Below are positions 48,666 to 59,103 of a DNA stretch of 64,000 nt, one piece after another. Position numbers and translations under genes: made by a program. How positions within the stretch are numbered: position 1 is the stretch's first letter; each line of letters opens with the position of its first letter. The stretch spans positions 46,079,380 to 46,143,379 of the forward strand of contig CM046303.1 in assembly GCA_025267735.1 (NCBI GenBank), written 5' to 3'. Below the pieces are notes generated by a model. The model was given only the letters and a program-made list of their open reading frames with translations, had not been told where the DNA came from and searched no databases. The DNA comes from Mactra quadrangularis. Lineage: Eukaryota > Mollusca > Bivalvia > Venerida > Mactridae.

Positions 48666-49000
48666 CCAACTCGATTTGCTCAGTCGGTAGCTTATTAATC
48701 AGCCTGGGTCGTAGGTTCGGATCCCGCGGGGTTTACATTCGTTCGTGGAGATTTGTCATGCAATAGAATTCTTCCGCGTACCTCTGTATAAAGTAAGGCA
48801 GTTGTCAGCCACTGGCAATGATATGTGCTTAGCTCTTTGTTGAAAGCTTTGGTCCTGAGAACTAGGCCTTTCTACAATCTCCGTAAACAGATATCCTGTA
48901 ATTAGCGAGTAGGCGAGCGGAAATGTTTAGATCGGGCTTTAATCTGATTGGCTTGTGAGTAGAAAGACTGACCGCTGCAATATGAAATTTGGCATAAAAC
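48666..49000 (+). mobile_element. tRNA-derived SINE (GGGGTTTACATTCG type) carrying a nested element
   Basis: The head TTTGCTCAGTCGGTAGC (A box) and GTAGGTTCGGATCCCGCG (B box) is followed by the body shared with the SINE at 58808. After CCTTTC the body is interrupted from about 48877 to 48953 by the joined ends of the 4.09-kb element, then resumes with GTGAGTAGAAAGACTGACCG. Confidence 0.75.
48877..48953 (+). mobile_element. Internally deleted copy of the 4.09-kb TIR element, nested in a SINE
   Basis: CAATCTCCGTAAACAGATATC joins directly to AGCGAGTAGGCGAGCGGAAA and TTTAATCTGATTGG. The roughly 320-bp middle of the full copy is absent. No clear target duplication is seen at this site. Confidence 0.6.
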
Positions 49001-49098
49001 AATAAAATATTATCTTATATAACCATTCAAACCATAGGTTACTTGAAAAGTGCGTGAACAATTAATTTCTGATGAGGGATATCTGATTGGTAAAACGT

Positions 49099-49271
49099 AT
49101 TCAACTGTAAGTAGCACATATATTAACCCTGCTGATTTAAATACTCCCTACAGTACTTCTGTACTCAAGATCGATAAAAAATGATATAAGTATTTAAATA
49201 GGGAGATTATCGAAATACTAAACAGTATTTAAATCAGCGGGGTAAATGTATGCGCCACTGACAGATGAATT
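49099..49271 (+). mobile_element. Foldback MITE (TTCAACTGTCAGTGGC family), copy 3
   Basis: ATTCAACTGTAAGTAGC and GCCACTGACAGATGAAT are decayed inverted ends. Inner arms TTAACCCTGCTGATTTAAAT and ATTTAAATCAGCGGGG pair. The centre is longer than in the other copies. Confidence 0.75.
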
Positions 49272-50345
49272 AAATATAGCAATGTCAAGGTCGGTGATAG
49301 TTTAAAAATGAAATATATAATTTATACATGTACATGTACATGACGATATTAAGTGAAACAGGGAAGTAAAATCGTAAATAGTTACATAAATCACCATACG
49401 GAAATTATATGATTAGACACTTGTAAGTGATATAAAATGATAACTGAATCAATAAATTTAGTATGGAATTGAAAACGCTGCACGACTTAAACCTTTCAGT
49501 ATCGTGTTCACAAGGTGAAAATGTAACGCGCTATAGGGCTGTATTAGATATTTAACTGCTCGTTATATGATGTATGGCCTGAGCATGATAGTTACAAAGA
49601 GTATCCATTTTAATGCATTGAATTTAAATAATGAGGCCTGTGTCCTAAATAAATAAAAAAAAGTGCATTACAAAGAATGTATATACATGTATGTATATGA
49701 TGAAATGCTTTCACAGTGCTAAATATAGATGCATATATTTCCGATGTAAGCATCAAATCAAAATACATTTAATTCCCTATAAACCATTAAGTGAATAAAA
49801 CAGAAATGATGTGCTCTAAATAAGATGTACTTATTGATGCTTCTAACTCAAAACCAAGTCATACACAGTGATTGTATTTGTTTCTTGTACGGAAACGAAG
49901 ATTTTAATGTTATAACATCAATATTACAATTGAAATTTTGGTCAGGCTAGTGGATAAAACATTAACTTGTCGCACTATGAATTGCCTCGGTCATGGTGAC
50001 ATTTAACAACTGTTGTTTCATTTAGTGATCCCTCAATAAAACCTTAGTCACGTATTCATGTTTCATACGTATTGATTACATTTCGACGAAGAATTGAAAT
50101 CGAGAATAAACTGGTCTTTCTTTTTGCCTTATAACTGATTTAATTAATTCACAAAAACTGTACCATTTGAAATTAGATACGGGTCATTTAGTTTAAATAC
50201 GGATGGGAGGATATCTATGACATATTATACGGTATTTCTTAATTTCCTATTTTTCATTCATACCTTTTGGATCTAAAAAATGTACAATAAATGAAATAAG
50301 ATTTTTACTGTTTATCTTACTTACATGTTTTTTTTCTATTTTCAG
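49272..50345. other. Intronic stretch before the last coding exon, no recognised feature
   Basis: This is AT-rich. The polypyrimidine tract and acceptor lie at its right edge. Nothing else was recognised. Confidence 0.4.
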
Positions 50346-51329
50346 ATAACGGAAGCAAGATCTTTAACACTTCCTTTCTCCGATTCTGACAGTGATCACG
50401 AGCGTACGTCACATGGATTGCTTAGCAAGCATGAGAACAAAGTCTCCCCAGTTTCATTGTCTAAATATGGCGGGGTGTGGCAGACAGATGCTCCCAGTCA
50501 GACGATGGACACTTTGTTTGAAAACGAGACTGAAACGGGATCTGAACAAAAGAATCGTGACGCTCATATCGACAATAAAGAGAACGCTAATTGTATCAAT
50601 GAAAGTTCAAAAATAGATGGCGGCACTGTACACAAAAATGGCGGGAAAAGTTGTCATCCGAAAATGAGAGCTAAATTTATGTTTCGCTCTGGTGATTTTG
50701 AAAATGTTGATTGGGGATCATGTAATGAATGGAGTAGTTCGGATAACGAATGTACAAGAGGTATGACAAATAAAGACTTGAATCCAGACATATACGGACT
50801 ATCACTGAACAATTATGAAAATCCTGCAAAACGCCGACGTCTCAGTACTTTTTCGTTGGATATGTCAAGCACAGCGAGCGAGTCTACAATTCCAGCAATT
50901 GATGAGCTAGAAAGTCCAACTACTAATAAAAGTCATGATTTAAATATTAATATTCCTTCTCCAAGTGACGTCTCGACGTTAGCAATAGACGGCCACTCAA
51001 CATTGCCAGAATTCGAGTACCGACGACCTAACAGCTGCCCTTATCTTGAAAGTTCATTCTCCCCGGAGCCTAGCCCCGAGGTTTTAGAAGTCACACCGAC
51101 CATGCCTATCCTGACGAACGAAACGCTTACGGAATCTGACGAACCGGACGATCCTGACGAAACTTCTCAGAAGCAGACGACAGTTGAAAAAGATGAACCA
51201 CAAATTTGTGTTACCGACGATAGAAAAACACGTGACAATGTTTTTGTTACTGAGGTGACGCTTGAAAATCTAACTGTGATCATACAGGAATGTGAGCGCA
51301 CGAAAGGATTCTTCAAATGGGAATCGTAA
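50346..51329 (+). CDS. Pc: Polycomb/CBX-like gene, terminal coding exon with Pc box
   Basis: The exon follows TTCTATTTTCAG and is open for 327 codons to TAA at 51327-51329, in phase with the previous exon. It opens with an acidic SDSDSD stretch and continues as a Ser/Thr/Asp/Glu-rich, low-order linker. It contains an AKRRRLS motif about 160 residues in, a possible nuclear localisation signal and basophilic-kinase site. It ends with ENLTVIIQECERTKGFF and four more residues. That ending matches the Polycomb (Pc) box or C-box of CBX2/4/6/7/8 proteins, which binds RING1/RNF2 and places the protein in PRC1 (family knowledge). With the other exons the window encodes 384 residues; adding a short missing 5' exon gives a length near that of fly Polycomb. 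Methionine-start frames here are shadows, since the exon begins at a splice acceptor. Confidence 0.95.
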   Translation: MTEARSLTLPFSDSDSDHERTSHGLLSKHENKVSPVSLSKYGGVWQTDAPSQTMDTLFENETETGSEQKNRDAHIDNKENANCINESSKIDGGTVHKNGGKSCHPKMRAKFMFRSGDFENVDWGSCNEWSSSDNECTRGMTNKDLNPDIYGLSLNNYENPAKRRRLSTFSLDMSSTASESTIPAIDELESPTTNKSHDLNINIPSPSDVSTLAIDGHSTLPEFEYRRPNSCPYLESSFSPEPSPEVLEVTPTMPILTNETLTESDEPDDPDETSQKQTTVEKDEPQICVTDDRKTRDNVFVTEVTLENLTVIIQECERTKGFFKWES

Positions 51330-51556
51330 ATGTGATTTCTTTGAATCCCTTCGATTTGCTGACATTGTGCTTAACGATATCTCCGAAATTCTTGGATATT
51401 ATGTCAAACCTCGCGGCTTGCGCACAAAATCGAACTTGGTCTGTGATTTCTGTGAAAGTGTTGGGAAGTGAATTTTATTCGCAGTTTAGACTCTATATTC
51501 ATATACAACAACTTTATGACTCAACAGAATGTATCATAATTTTGTTTATTCAAGTA

Positions 51557-51863
51557 TAGTTCGTACAAAAAAAAACAAAGCGTGTTTGGGTAAACATTAG
51601 AAATGAGACAATCCATTTCAGGGGGTAGGTAGTAATGAAAATAAAATATGTGTAATTTATTTTAACAAAATTAGCATGATGGATACCATCATTTGTTGGT
51701 AAATCATGCTTGTTATGGTAAAAATCTTTTCTATTTCACCAACAATAAGACAATCGTAAAACATATCACATGTTTATGTTATTGTCATCCTGAGCGTCCC
51801 TCGTCGTGGATTAGTTTATTCTATTGTTATTATAAACAGTGTTTTGTTTTTTTGTTCGAACTA
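51557..51863 (+). mobile_element. TA-flanked MITE (TAGTTCG family), copy 2, in the presumed 3' UTR
   Basis: The left end is TAGTTCGTACAAAAAAAAAC and the right end is GTTTTTTTGTTCGAACTA, with TA outside both. It is collinear with 21029-21333. It lies 227 bp after the stop codon of the Polycomb-like gene and contains that gene's first AATAAA. ORFs within it are shadows. Confidence 0.85.
51640..51645 (+). terminator. Candidate polyadenylation signal AATAAA inside a MITE
   Basis: This is the first AATAAA after the stop codon at 51329; no AATAAA or ATTAAA was seen in the 310 bp between. It lies within the MITE, followed by a T-rich stretch. Use as the actual poly(A) signal is inferred. Confidence 0.45.
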
Positions 51864-53244
51864 TATACCATGTTTTATACACTTGGTTATTGTTTGACTG
51901 TCCACAATGTGTTTGGTACTTGTACTTGTCGTTGTGTCTGTACAACAATTGACATTCTTTTTTGTATAGAGCTACGTTCAGCATTTGCTTACTCTGCGAC
52001 ACGGTACGTGTTCATTCAGAAAACCTAGACCATTCTTTTGAATGAATAGTTCGTAGTGAATGGCCGAGGAGTTCCAAATAGGCAAAGAATTGACAGTATC
52101 GTTTCTTATAATCAGAGTTAACTTAGCGGACTATTTGCTGATGCCATGAGCTACTACTCTTGGTTTACGAAGGTATCGTGCATTATTATTCAAAACGGTG
52201 GTAGGCCTAAATGAAGTAGAGTCCTGAATTATTTTATATACAAGAAAATGGTAGTAGCTACCATACCGTTCAGTTTGCAAAGTTAACTTTCTTCGCTTGC
52301 GAGCGTAAGTTACCATTTCTTACCCTTAGCCGTTGATGAACACAGCCCAGTCTTTGATCTACGTCTTTATTTATACAATGTATACATTTTATGTATTAAT
52401 TCCTGAATGATAAGATAAATGGCCATCTCGGATGTCAGTCTGCACTTCTATTAAGACATCTGAATAAGTTATTCACAGGTGATAAAATTCACGAAGTCAG
52501 TGCCATATTTAGATTAGGTTTTCAATGTGCAGAACGAATCAAAAATGTTTTTTTATTTAAGAGTGTGCTCAGGTGCTTCATTATTAGAAGCAAGATCAAA
52601 CTTCATTTAAATTTTCTCAATTTACCTTGAGACATATCAATTGCTGTTGACATTTCAATATAAAAGACTTAAGGACATGTGGCCTTTGTCGAGAAATACA
52701 AAAAAACATCAATAGTAAATTCCTATTTGCTTATGGCTTTTAACTGTTTCGATAGTTTTAATTCATTTATGCAAATACGAACTTTCCATCCGTGCCCACG
52801 CGCACAAACGTATTTATCTTATTAACAAAAATATGCAGAACTTGTTTGAATTCCTGTGCCATTCACTACAAATAACCTCGGACATGATTAGACGCCAGTT
52901 TGGCACATCCTTTGGGTTACATGCCCAATTGTTCATACGATGTATTTGTATTTATTAATTCAATGAATGGTCGAGGTAATCTGAAATTCTGAATGCACAA
53001 ACACGGTACACTGTTAGTCTAGAATATATTTTCAGTCAGTTTCATTTTGATCTTTTGTAATTTAGCACCTAACATTCAGTTATGTTGTGTCAATGTACGC
53101 AATTCCTTCATGAAAATTCTGATTTGCCGTTTTGTATTCGATAGATGAAACTTTTTTTCCTGACTTCTAGTTACAAAAATTAACAAGTGACTTTTTATGG
53201 ATAAGTCGTAATTATTTATTGTGAATTTTGTATTTTTCAATATA
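51864..53244. other. Downstream intergenic stretch with decayed CATTCGG-family remnants
   Basis: GAATGGCCGAGGAGTTCC near 52059, and GCCATTCACTACAAATAACC near 52859 with GAATGGTCGAGGTAATC near 52964, are remnants of the foldback core. No gene was recognised. Confidence 0.45.
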
Positions 53245-53683
53245 AGGCCATACCAAATTGGAATTCTGTTAAGCGTCAACTTAAATTTGACAAACCTAGG
53301 TACCTATTTACAAAAACACACAAACCGAAAACGAAAACAAATATTTTTACGTCAAAACACGATGCATTGTATATATTTTTCAATGGAATAACTTCCTCAT
53401 AATATGAAACAATGGTCTAAATTAAATATAAAATGCCTAGTGTTTTTTTTTCACGTAAAATATGTTGTATTATTGACGGGGTTATGATAAATTGCTTATA
53501 ATGAATAACTTCGTTGCCGAATACAATTTTCCCTGAATTAAATTTTCGTATCGAATCCCGGAACATCGGAATTACATGTATTTAAGAAAATTTTACCATC
53601 AATGTTGTTTTTTTATTTTGATTAAGGACTCTCAAACCTACGCGCACGCGGACGCTTAACAAAATTCCGATATGGCATGGCCT
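53245..53683 (+). mobile_element. TIR element family AGGCCATGCC, copy 3
   Basis: The left end is AGGCCATACCAAATTGGAAT and the right end is AATTCCGATATGGCATGGCCT. The subterminal blocks CCTAGGTACCTATTTAC and CCTACGCGCACGCGGACG match the other copies. Confidence 0.75.
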
Positions 53684-54181
53684 AACCTGTTTCTTTCAAA
53701 CAGATAAAATGAAATATGAGTTGATTTATAGATAAAGTGTAAAATGATGTAAGGGCGTGGCATAAACAAGACAAATATTATTATTGTTTAAATATCGTAA
53801 ACAACATCTAGTATGTGATAATAATGTCTTAAGTAAAATGTTTGCTGCGATGATGGTTATGATTTTATACATAGTGTTTGATGTATGTAAACTTACTGCA
53901 AGATTGTTGCTCTGTTCAAAATCAAGGCTGTCGGCCTGGTTCTGAGTGAAAACATTATATATACATTGAACACTTTGTTTACTCTCCAGCGAGTTATGTG
54001 ATATTGTTTACAGCTGGCTGGAGCATATAACTGAATATAAGGGGAATTTCGCGTGTTGCAATTGAAGTGATACCATATTGAGGCATGTGCCTGAAAAAAA
54101 GGTGTCTGGCGGATATAGAAACAGTCAGTGGAATTATAAGATATATATATAACTAGAGCTATTGTCAAGAAAAATTTAACT

Positions 54182-54988
54182 GACCGAATATATCCGGCTG
54201 ATGTGATGTGTAAGGGACACAGCCGTGGCCGAATATATCCGGCTGATGTGATGTGTAAGGAACACAGCCGTGACCGAATATATCCGGCTGATGTGATGTG
54301 TAAGGAACACAGCCGTGACCGAATATATCCGGCTGATGTGATGTGTAAGGAACACAGCCGTGACCGAATATATCCGGCTGATGTGATGTGTAAGGAACAC
54401 AGCCGTGACCGAATATATCCGGCTGATGTGATGTGTAAGGAACACAGCCGTGACCGAATATATCCGGCTGATGTGATGTGTAAGGAACACAGCCGTGACC
54501 GAATATATCCGGCTGATGTGATGTGTAAGGAACACAGCCGTGACCGAATATATCCGGCTGATGTGATGTGTAAGGAACACAGCCGTGACCGAATATATCC
54601 GGCTGATGTGATGTGTAAGGAACACAGCCGTGACCGAATATATCCGGCTGATGTGATGTGTAAGGAACACAGCCGTGACCGAATATATCCGGCTGATGTG
54701 ATGTGTAAGGAACACAGCCGTGACCGAATATATCCGGCTGATGTGATGTGTAAGGAACACAGCCGTGACCGAATATAGCCGGCTGATGTGATGTGTAAGG
54801 AACACAGCCGTGACCGAATATAGCCGGCTGATGTGATGTGTAAGGAACACAGCCGTGACCGAATATAGCCGGCTGATGTGATGTGTAAGGAACACAGCCG
54901 TGACCGAATATATCCGGCTGATGTGGTGTGTAAGGAACACAGCCGTGACCGAATATATCCGGCTGATGTGATGTGTAAGGAGCACAGC
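54182..54988. repeat. 45-bp minisatellite, about 18 near-identical units
   Basis: The unit contains GACCGAATATATCCGGCTGA, TGTGATGTGTAAGGAACAC and AGCCGT, and repeats every 45 bp (GGCTGATGTG at 54241, 54286 and so on). Three consecutive units near 54774-54870 share TAGCCGG in place of TATCCGG, and the edge units differ slightly. Since 45 is a multiple of 3 and most frames lack stops, ORFs of 191-368 codons appear on both strands with 15-residue repeats. Frame-independent openness and the lack of flanking gene structure argue that none is a gene. Confidence 0.95.
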
Positions 54989-55382
54989 TGAGGACACACA
55001 GATGTAGCATAATGATAATGGAGCAGACTTTACAAATAGTAACTTTGAACTATTAAAATCGATTAAACACGCATTGTTAAATATAAATTAGTGACAATAA
55101 GGCCTTGTTAACGTTCAGTTGCCATACTCTTTTAAGGTTGCGAAAAAGACAATATTATATATATACACATTTTGTATTGTATACTAGTATCTATTTTTTT
55201 CATAATTATACAATGTCGTGTTAGAGTCAATACATGTGTAATATGTCTTCATGTCTTTGCTGCAATAAAATATTTCTTTCTCTGCATTTTGTTGTCATGT
55301 TGTCAATTGTTGATTTTTTATTCTATGTATTACATCATGATGGCATCATTGACAATGCATTTGTACTTCGATGGCACGCCAG

Positions 55383-55642
55383 TAGCCTGTTCAATTACCA
55401 TAAACGTTCCAGAACGTTCCGTAACGATTCATTCGGAACTCCGGCCATTCGCTGCGAATAATCTAATCTAATAAACAAATGCACGATCGTTAAGGCAATG
55501 AGTGTTGTTTTAAAATTTATGGACTAACAACGAAACATCACTCATTGCCTAAACGATCGTATATTTGTTTACTTCAACACCGGTAGTTTCAAAATAGCGC
55601 CTAAATATGTCTGAGATTATCCGAAAGTAATTGAACAGGCTA
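55383..55642 (+). mobile_element. Compound foldback MITE, copy G (right arm deleted)
   Basis: CAG flanks both ends (55380-55382 and 55643-55645). It has TAGCCTGTTCAATTACC and GTAATTGAACAGGCTA, but the right inner block (GAATGGCCGAGGAGTTCC) is missing, shortening it to 260 bp. The central hairpin is intact. Confidence 0.9.
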
Positions 55643-55730
55643 CAGGTAGAAAAGAGAACAAATGGAAAAGATAGAAAAAGAACGGTCAAGAAAATAAGAT
55701 GCGTACACAATATATACAGAAAACATTGAC

Positions 55731-56227
55731 TTACTTTGTGACTAAGTGGAGTAATGTCCCTAGAATGTCAAACTTGAGAGAGCTCCTTTTGAAGTGTGCC
55801 AAGGAAGGAGACTCAGCTGCTGATGCTGGTAGTTGATTCCATCCTGATATTGTCCCGGGAGAAAACTGTATCTGTATATATATGTTTGTAAATGCCTGGT
55901 GCTGTTGTAACCGTAGACGGTGACTGACTCTTGGCATGAATCTGGATTCAGTTAGAATGTTATCTGGGTTAATGTCTACCTCTCCATGTAAAGCGTTAAT
56001 GAACAATGTCAGCTGTGTCAGCTACTGCCTTCTAGATTGTAAGCTCTCCTAGTGACGATATTTCAGCATACCTGTGACGCTACTGGTATTCCTGGGCCTG
56101 TTCGTAACAAACCTAGTCGCATTCTTCTGGACAATCTCAATACTGTTGATATGTTTCTTCTAGTAAGGGTTCCATACAGTGGCACAGTAATCTAAGTTTG
56201 GACGAACAAGTGATCTGTATTCGTTAG
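55731..56227 (-). pseudogene. Non-LTR retrotransposon reverse transcriptase, C-terminal fragment
   Basis: One continuous minus-strand frame from 56227 down to the TAA at 55731 reads SLVRPNLDYCATVWNP, then NATRFVTNRPRNTSSVTGML, FINALHGEVDI and ISGWNQLPASAAESPSLAHF. This series (SLVRP-LDYC--VW, R--RF, TSSV--ML, WN-LP) is the conserved thumb and C-terminal part of Jockey/CR1-like LINE ORF2 (family knowledge). It is broken by three in-frame TAG codons, at 56162-56160, 56051-56049 and 56024-56022. The frame is otherwise kept, so decay is by substitution. The finger and palm domains are absent, consistent with usual 5' truncation. It is a dead copy; it does not by itself show which LINE mobilises the SINEs here. 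Confidence 0.85.
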
Positions 56228-57292
56228 AAATGGTGTCTGGGTAATTCTGTCAATAACGCTACAAGTAGAGAGTATTATAGTCACGTAATCTTCACAATGT
56301 AAACATTTTTTCTTTAATTCTTGCAGCAGCTAAACAACAGAAAAATGCTTAAATAACTATTCCATTTCTTTGTCCCAGAATGCCAATGTTAACCCAAAAA
56401 ACTGTAATTGTATATTCTGAATCCTCTGCACTGATTATATTTTGCAAATAACCTAGTTTACTTTACGATTCAATTTTTGTAAGAGGAATTTGAAGTTAAA
56501 GTCCAATATTCACGGGACAATTGGGAAATTCTGGGAAAGAAAGGAAACAGTTGTTTAATGCACTATATTATAATGTCATTCCATTATTTGTCAAGAAAGA
56601 GAAACCTACCAAAAGCATGCGCATGTTTACGTTATCTGTAATTGTAGTAGATCACGTGATTGTAGACACTGAAGTAGTTGCTATACAAATAAAATAACCG
56701 TGAAATTAAATTTTACGAGAAAATATCAGCAGACACTAAAGAATAAGAAGGTCGCGAAAATAGAAGACTCTATGTAAAAACATAACCTAGTTACCTTCCA
56801 TAGTATGATAGAGACACAAACACGCATGAATTTCACGACTGAAGCTCCATGATTTAAAACGACTGTCCATGACTTCTAAGACAAGTCAGAATGTAAGTGC
56901 CGTCGTTGTAAATAATCATGAAAATAATTATTCTTAAAAAATGCAGAACGACTATGCTATAGCCCATTTTTTCAACTGTCAAAGTTTGAATAACTTCACG
57001 GTGAATGATTACACACTATCTCAATATCACGAGTGTTAGACAAAGAGCACGAAGTCACCGTGAAATTATTCATGATTTGACAGTTGTGAAAAAACGAACT
57101 ATACATTTATAGCAAATGATAATGAAGTGCGCTGCTTCTTTGTCAGTCGTGTTTCAGTCGTATTAAGTCGTAGATCATGCACACTGTATTCTTGACTAAA
57201 ACTTTTTTACAGTTTTTCCACGCTGATGCAATGCGATTTACTACGACTCATTCTTTTTAGCAGTAGCATAGTAATTTGTATCTTATCGTGGG
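56228..57292. other. Intergenic stretch with no recognised feature
   Basis: No coding or repeat structure with clear ends was seen. Confidence 0.35.
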
Positions 57293-57351
57293 ATAAAGTC
57301 TTGTAAGTGGCATGGCCAAGTTAAGGCCAAGTTCCACTTACAAGACTTTAT
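57293..57351. repeat. Perfect 18-bp hairpin
   Basis: ATAAAGTCTTGTAAGTGG and CCACTTACAAGACTTTAT are exact inverted copies separated by 23 nt. The spacer itself contains the repeated word GGCCAAGTT. Confidence 0.8.
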
Positions 57352-58371
57352 TATTTAGTGGTCGAAATGTTCAAACCTACCAACCACTCGCAAGCAGAAA
57401 CAGCAAGCGACTTGAACCGAAACAAGAAGTTTCTTTAAAAAAGATATTCGGCGCTCTGCTAGGTTCATTTTCAACGATTTGAAGTATAAATGTTGGTCAT
57501 GCACGGCGTACATGTATTAACTATAGGTCAAATGTAGTTTGTCCGAAATTGCAATTCAGCCTCAACTGACAATATATTGCCACTTTGCTGATTTGTCAAT
57601 TTGGAAAATCTGTCCAATTCTAAAATTAAAAACATCTTTAATAACAATGCCATGGATTTTCGATTAAAAATCACTTCTTTCCAGAATGACCAAACGATTT
57701 ATGTTACTTTTCTGGCGAACATAAAACAATTTGATAGAAATGCTCAATGGCGGCCTACATATGACAAAATGAAAACCCATTTCGAGCGTGCGCTGGCCGC
57801 TGAGTCATATTCGCAGTTTAGTTATACCGCAAGGGGCGTACCACGACGAATGTGTGATCAATTAGCATAGTGAGTCACTCATTATACACAGAGTAAATAG
57901 TCAGCAGCTACCGTACGTGCTACGCACCAGTTTATCACAAATAGCCAATGGTGTCATGTGTTTTATCCATTTCTTTATACCGTAACGGATTTTCATTGGA
58001 CAAACAGCTATGGTAGAGCAAATTGTATTGGTTGAAATATGGGTCAAAAGTTGGCTTAGACAGCTGCGCCGAAAAAGCGGGAAAAACATGCTTAGCTGAA
58101 TAAACTGGATTGAATAGTGTTGAAAATGTTTCACCATGTGTACATGTTTTCAAATTGCAAACATATACCATGTAGCTTATTGTATCTCTTTTCATAGTCG
58201 ACACAAATACTTTCATAAATAAGGTCTTGTATTCAGTTTTTTATGGCGAAAGTTATGTGATTAAGTGGAGTTTTCTTGTTTGAAAGGAGCGCATGAGCAA
58301 CAATCGTTTCAATCTGTAATTACTAATAACTAGTACATGGATACGAAATATAAATGTGAATTTTGTTTTAC
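57352..58371. other. Intergenic stretch, unassigned ORFs only
   Basis: An 89-codon plus-strand ORF at 57601-57870 and two overlapping minus-strand ORFs near 57901-58216 were inspected. None shows a recognisable motif or splice context. Confidence 0.35.
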
Positions 58372-58515
58372 CGTGTCAACACAATTTAAGTTATTTAACG
58401 GCGTCAAGCGCACTTTAACTAGCTTTCCTGGACACTTGTCTATAACCAGTACTCACATACCTTTCCACAAGGCCGGAAAATTATTCATTTACCTTATCAA
58501 TGGAGGAAAATGTTT
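58372..58515 (-). mobile_element. Main-family SINE, 3' part only
   Basis: The + strand carries GTGTCAACACAATTTAAG, AGCTTTCCTGGACACTTG, CCAGTACTCACATACC and CACAAGGCCGGAAAA, matching the body and tail of the main SINE. The tRNA-like head and promoter are missing. Confidence 0.75.
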
Positions 58516-58807
58516 AACCAGCATATAAAGTAAAACTACGCCACAAAGGTCTGCAAACTCTGGAACATAACCTAATGTTTGATTGTCTGAGTAAATCTTA
58601 TACGCCCATTGACCAAAAAAGAACATTTTTCTTGTAAATCTTAAATTCTATTGATATTCCACGTAAATTTTATTCTATGTACATATTTGCCTAGAAATCC
58701 ACTTGTATCAAAACGTGCGGAGAAATTTCAATCTTTGTTATTTCAGATGCTTATATAGACACCAAGAACTCACCTCCGACCTTTAAATGACTATTTCATT
58801 TTAGTTA

Positions 58808-59103
58808 CATGTTACCGGCTAGCTCAGTTGGTAGTACGCAAGTCTACTGATAGAGGGCCGTAGGTTAGATTCCCATGCGGGGCATACATTCGTAGAGCTT
58901 GGTCACAAAATGGTTTCTACCGCCATTCTTAATCCTACCACTGATTCTTAATCCAGTTGTCAGTCACTGTCGGAAGTATGTGCCTAGTACCTGGATAATA
59001 GCTAAATTCAGAAACTAGCCTTTCCAGGAACGGTGAGTAGGTCGACTGACTGCTGTAATGTGACATATTTAATGCGTTGCTACGGCGTTAAACCCAACAA
59101 AAA
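58808..59103 (+). mobile_element. tRNA-derived SINE (GGGGCATACATTCG type), near full length
   Basis: The head CCGGCTAGCTCAGTTGGTAG (A box) and GTAGGTTAGATTCCC (B box, one change) is followed by the body CAGTTGTCAGTCACTG and AGCCTTTCCAGGAACGG. The tail is GCTACGGCGTTAAACCC and AACAAAAA. A loose direct repeat (TCATTTTAG and TCATTTGAG) may flank it. Confidence 0.8.

Larger units (their letters stand above)
44586..50345 (+). other. Intron 3 of the Polycomb/CBX-like gene (5.76 kb)
   Basis: The donor is GTAATTT at 44586 and the acceptor TTCTATTTTCAG ends at 50345. It is phase 0. Repeats in it are listed separately and no extra exon is evident. Confidence 0.85.

Noticed and set aside
54182..54988. 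Regular repeat array considered as CRISPR-like
   Set aside because: Units are contiguous with no variable spacers, and the genome is animal.
53893..55010. Long minus-strand ORFs (368, 281 and 273 codons) and a plus-strand ORF of 191 codons with 15-residue repeats
   Set aside because: They are products of a 45-bp tandem repeat open in several frames on both strands; there is no flanking gene structure or recognisable domain.
57601..57870. 89-codon plus-strand ORF downstream of the gene
   Set aside because: No recognisable family; not enough evidence to call a gene, though it cannot be excluded.
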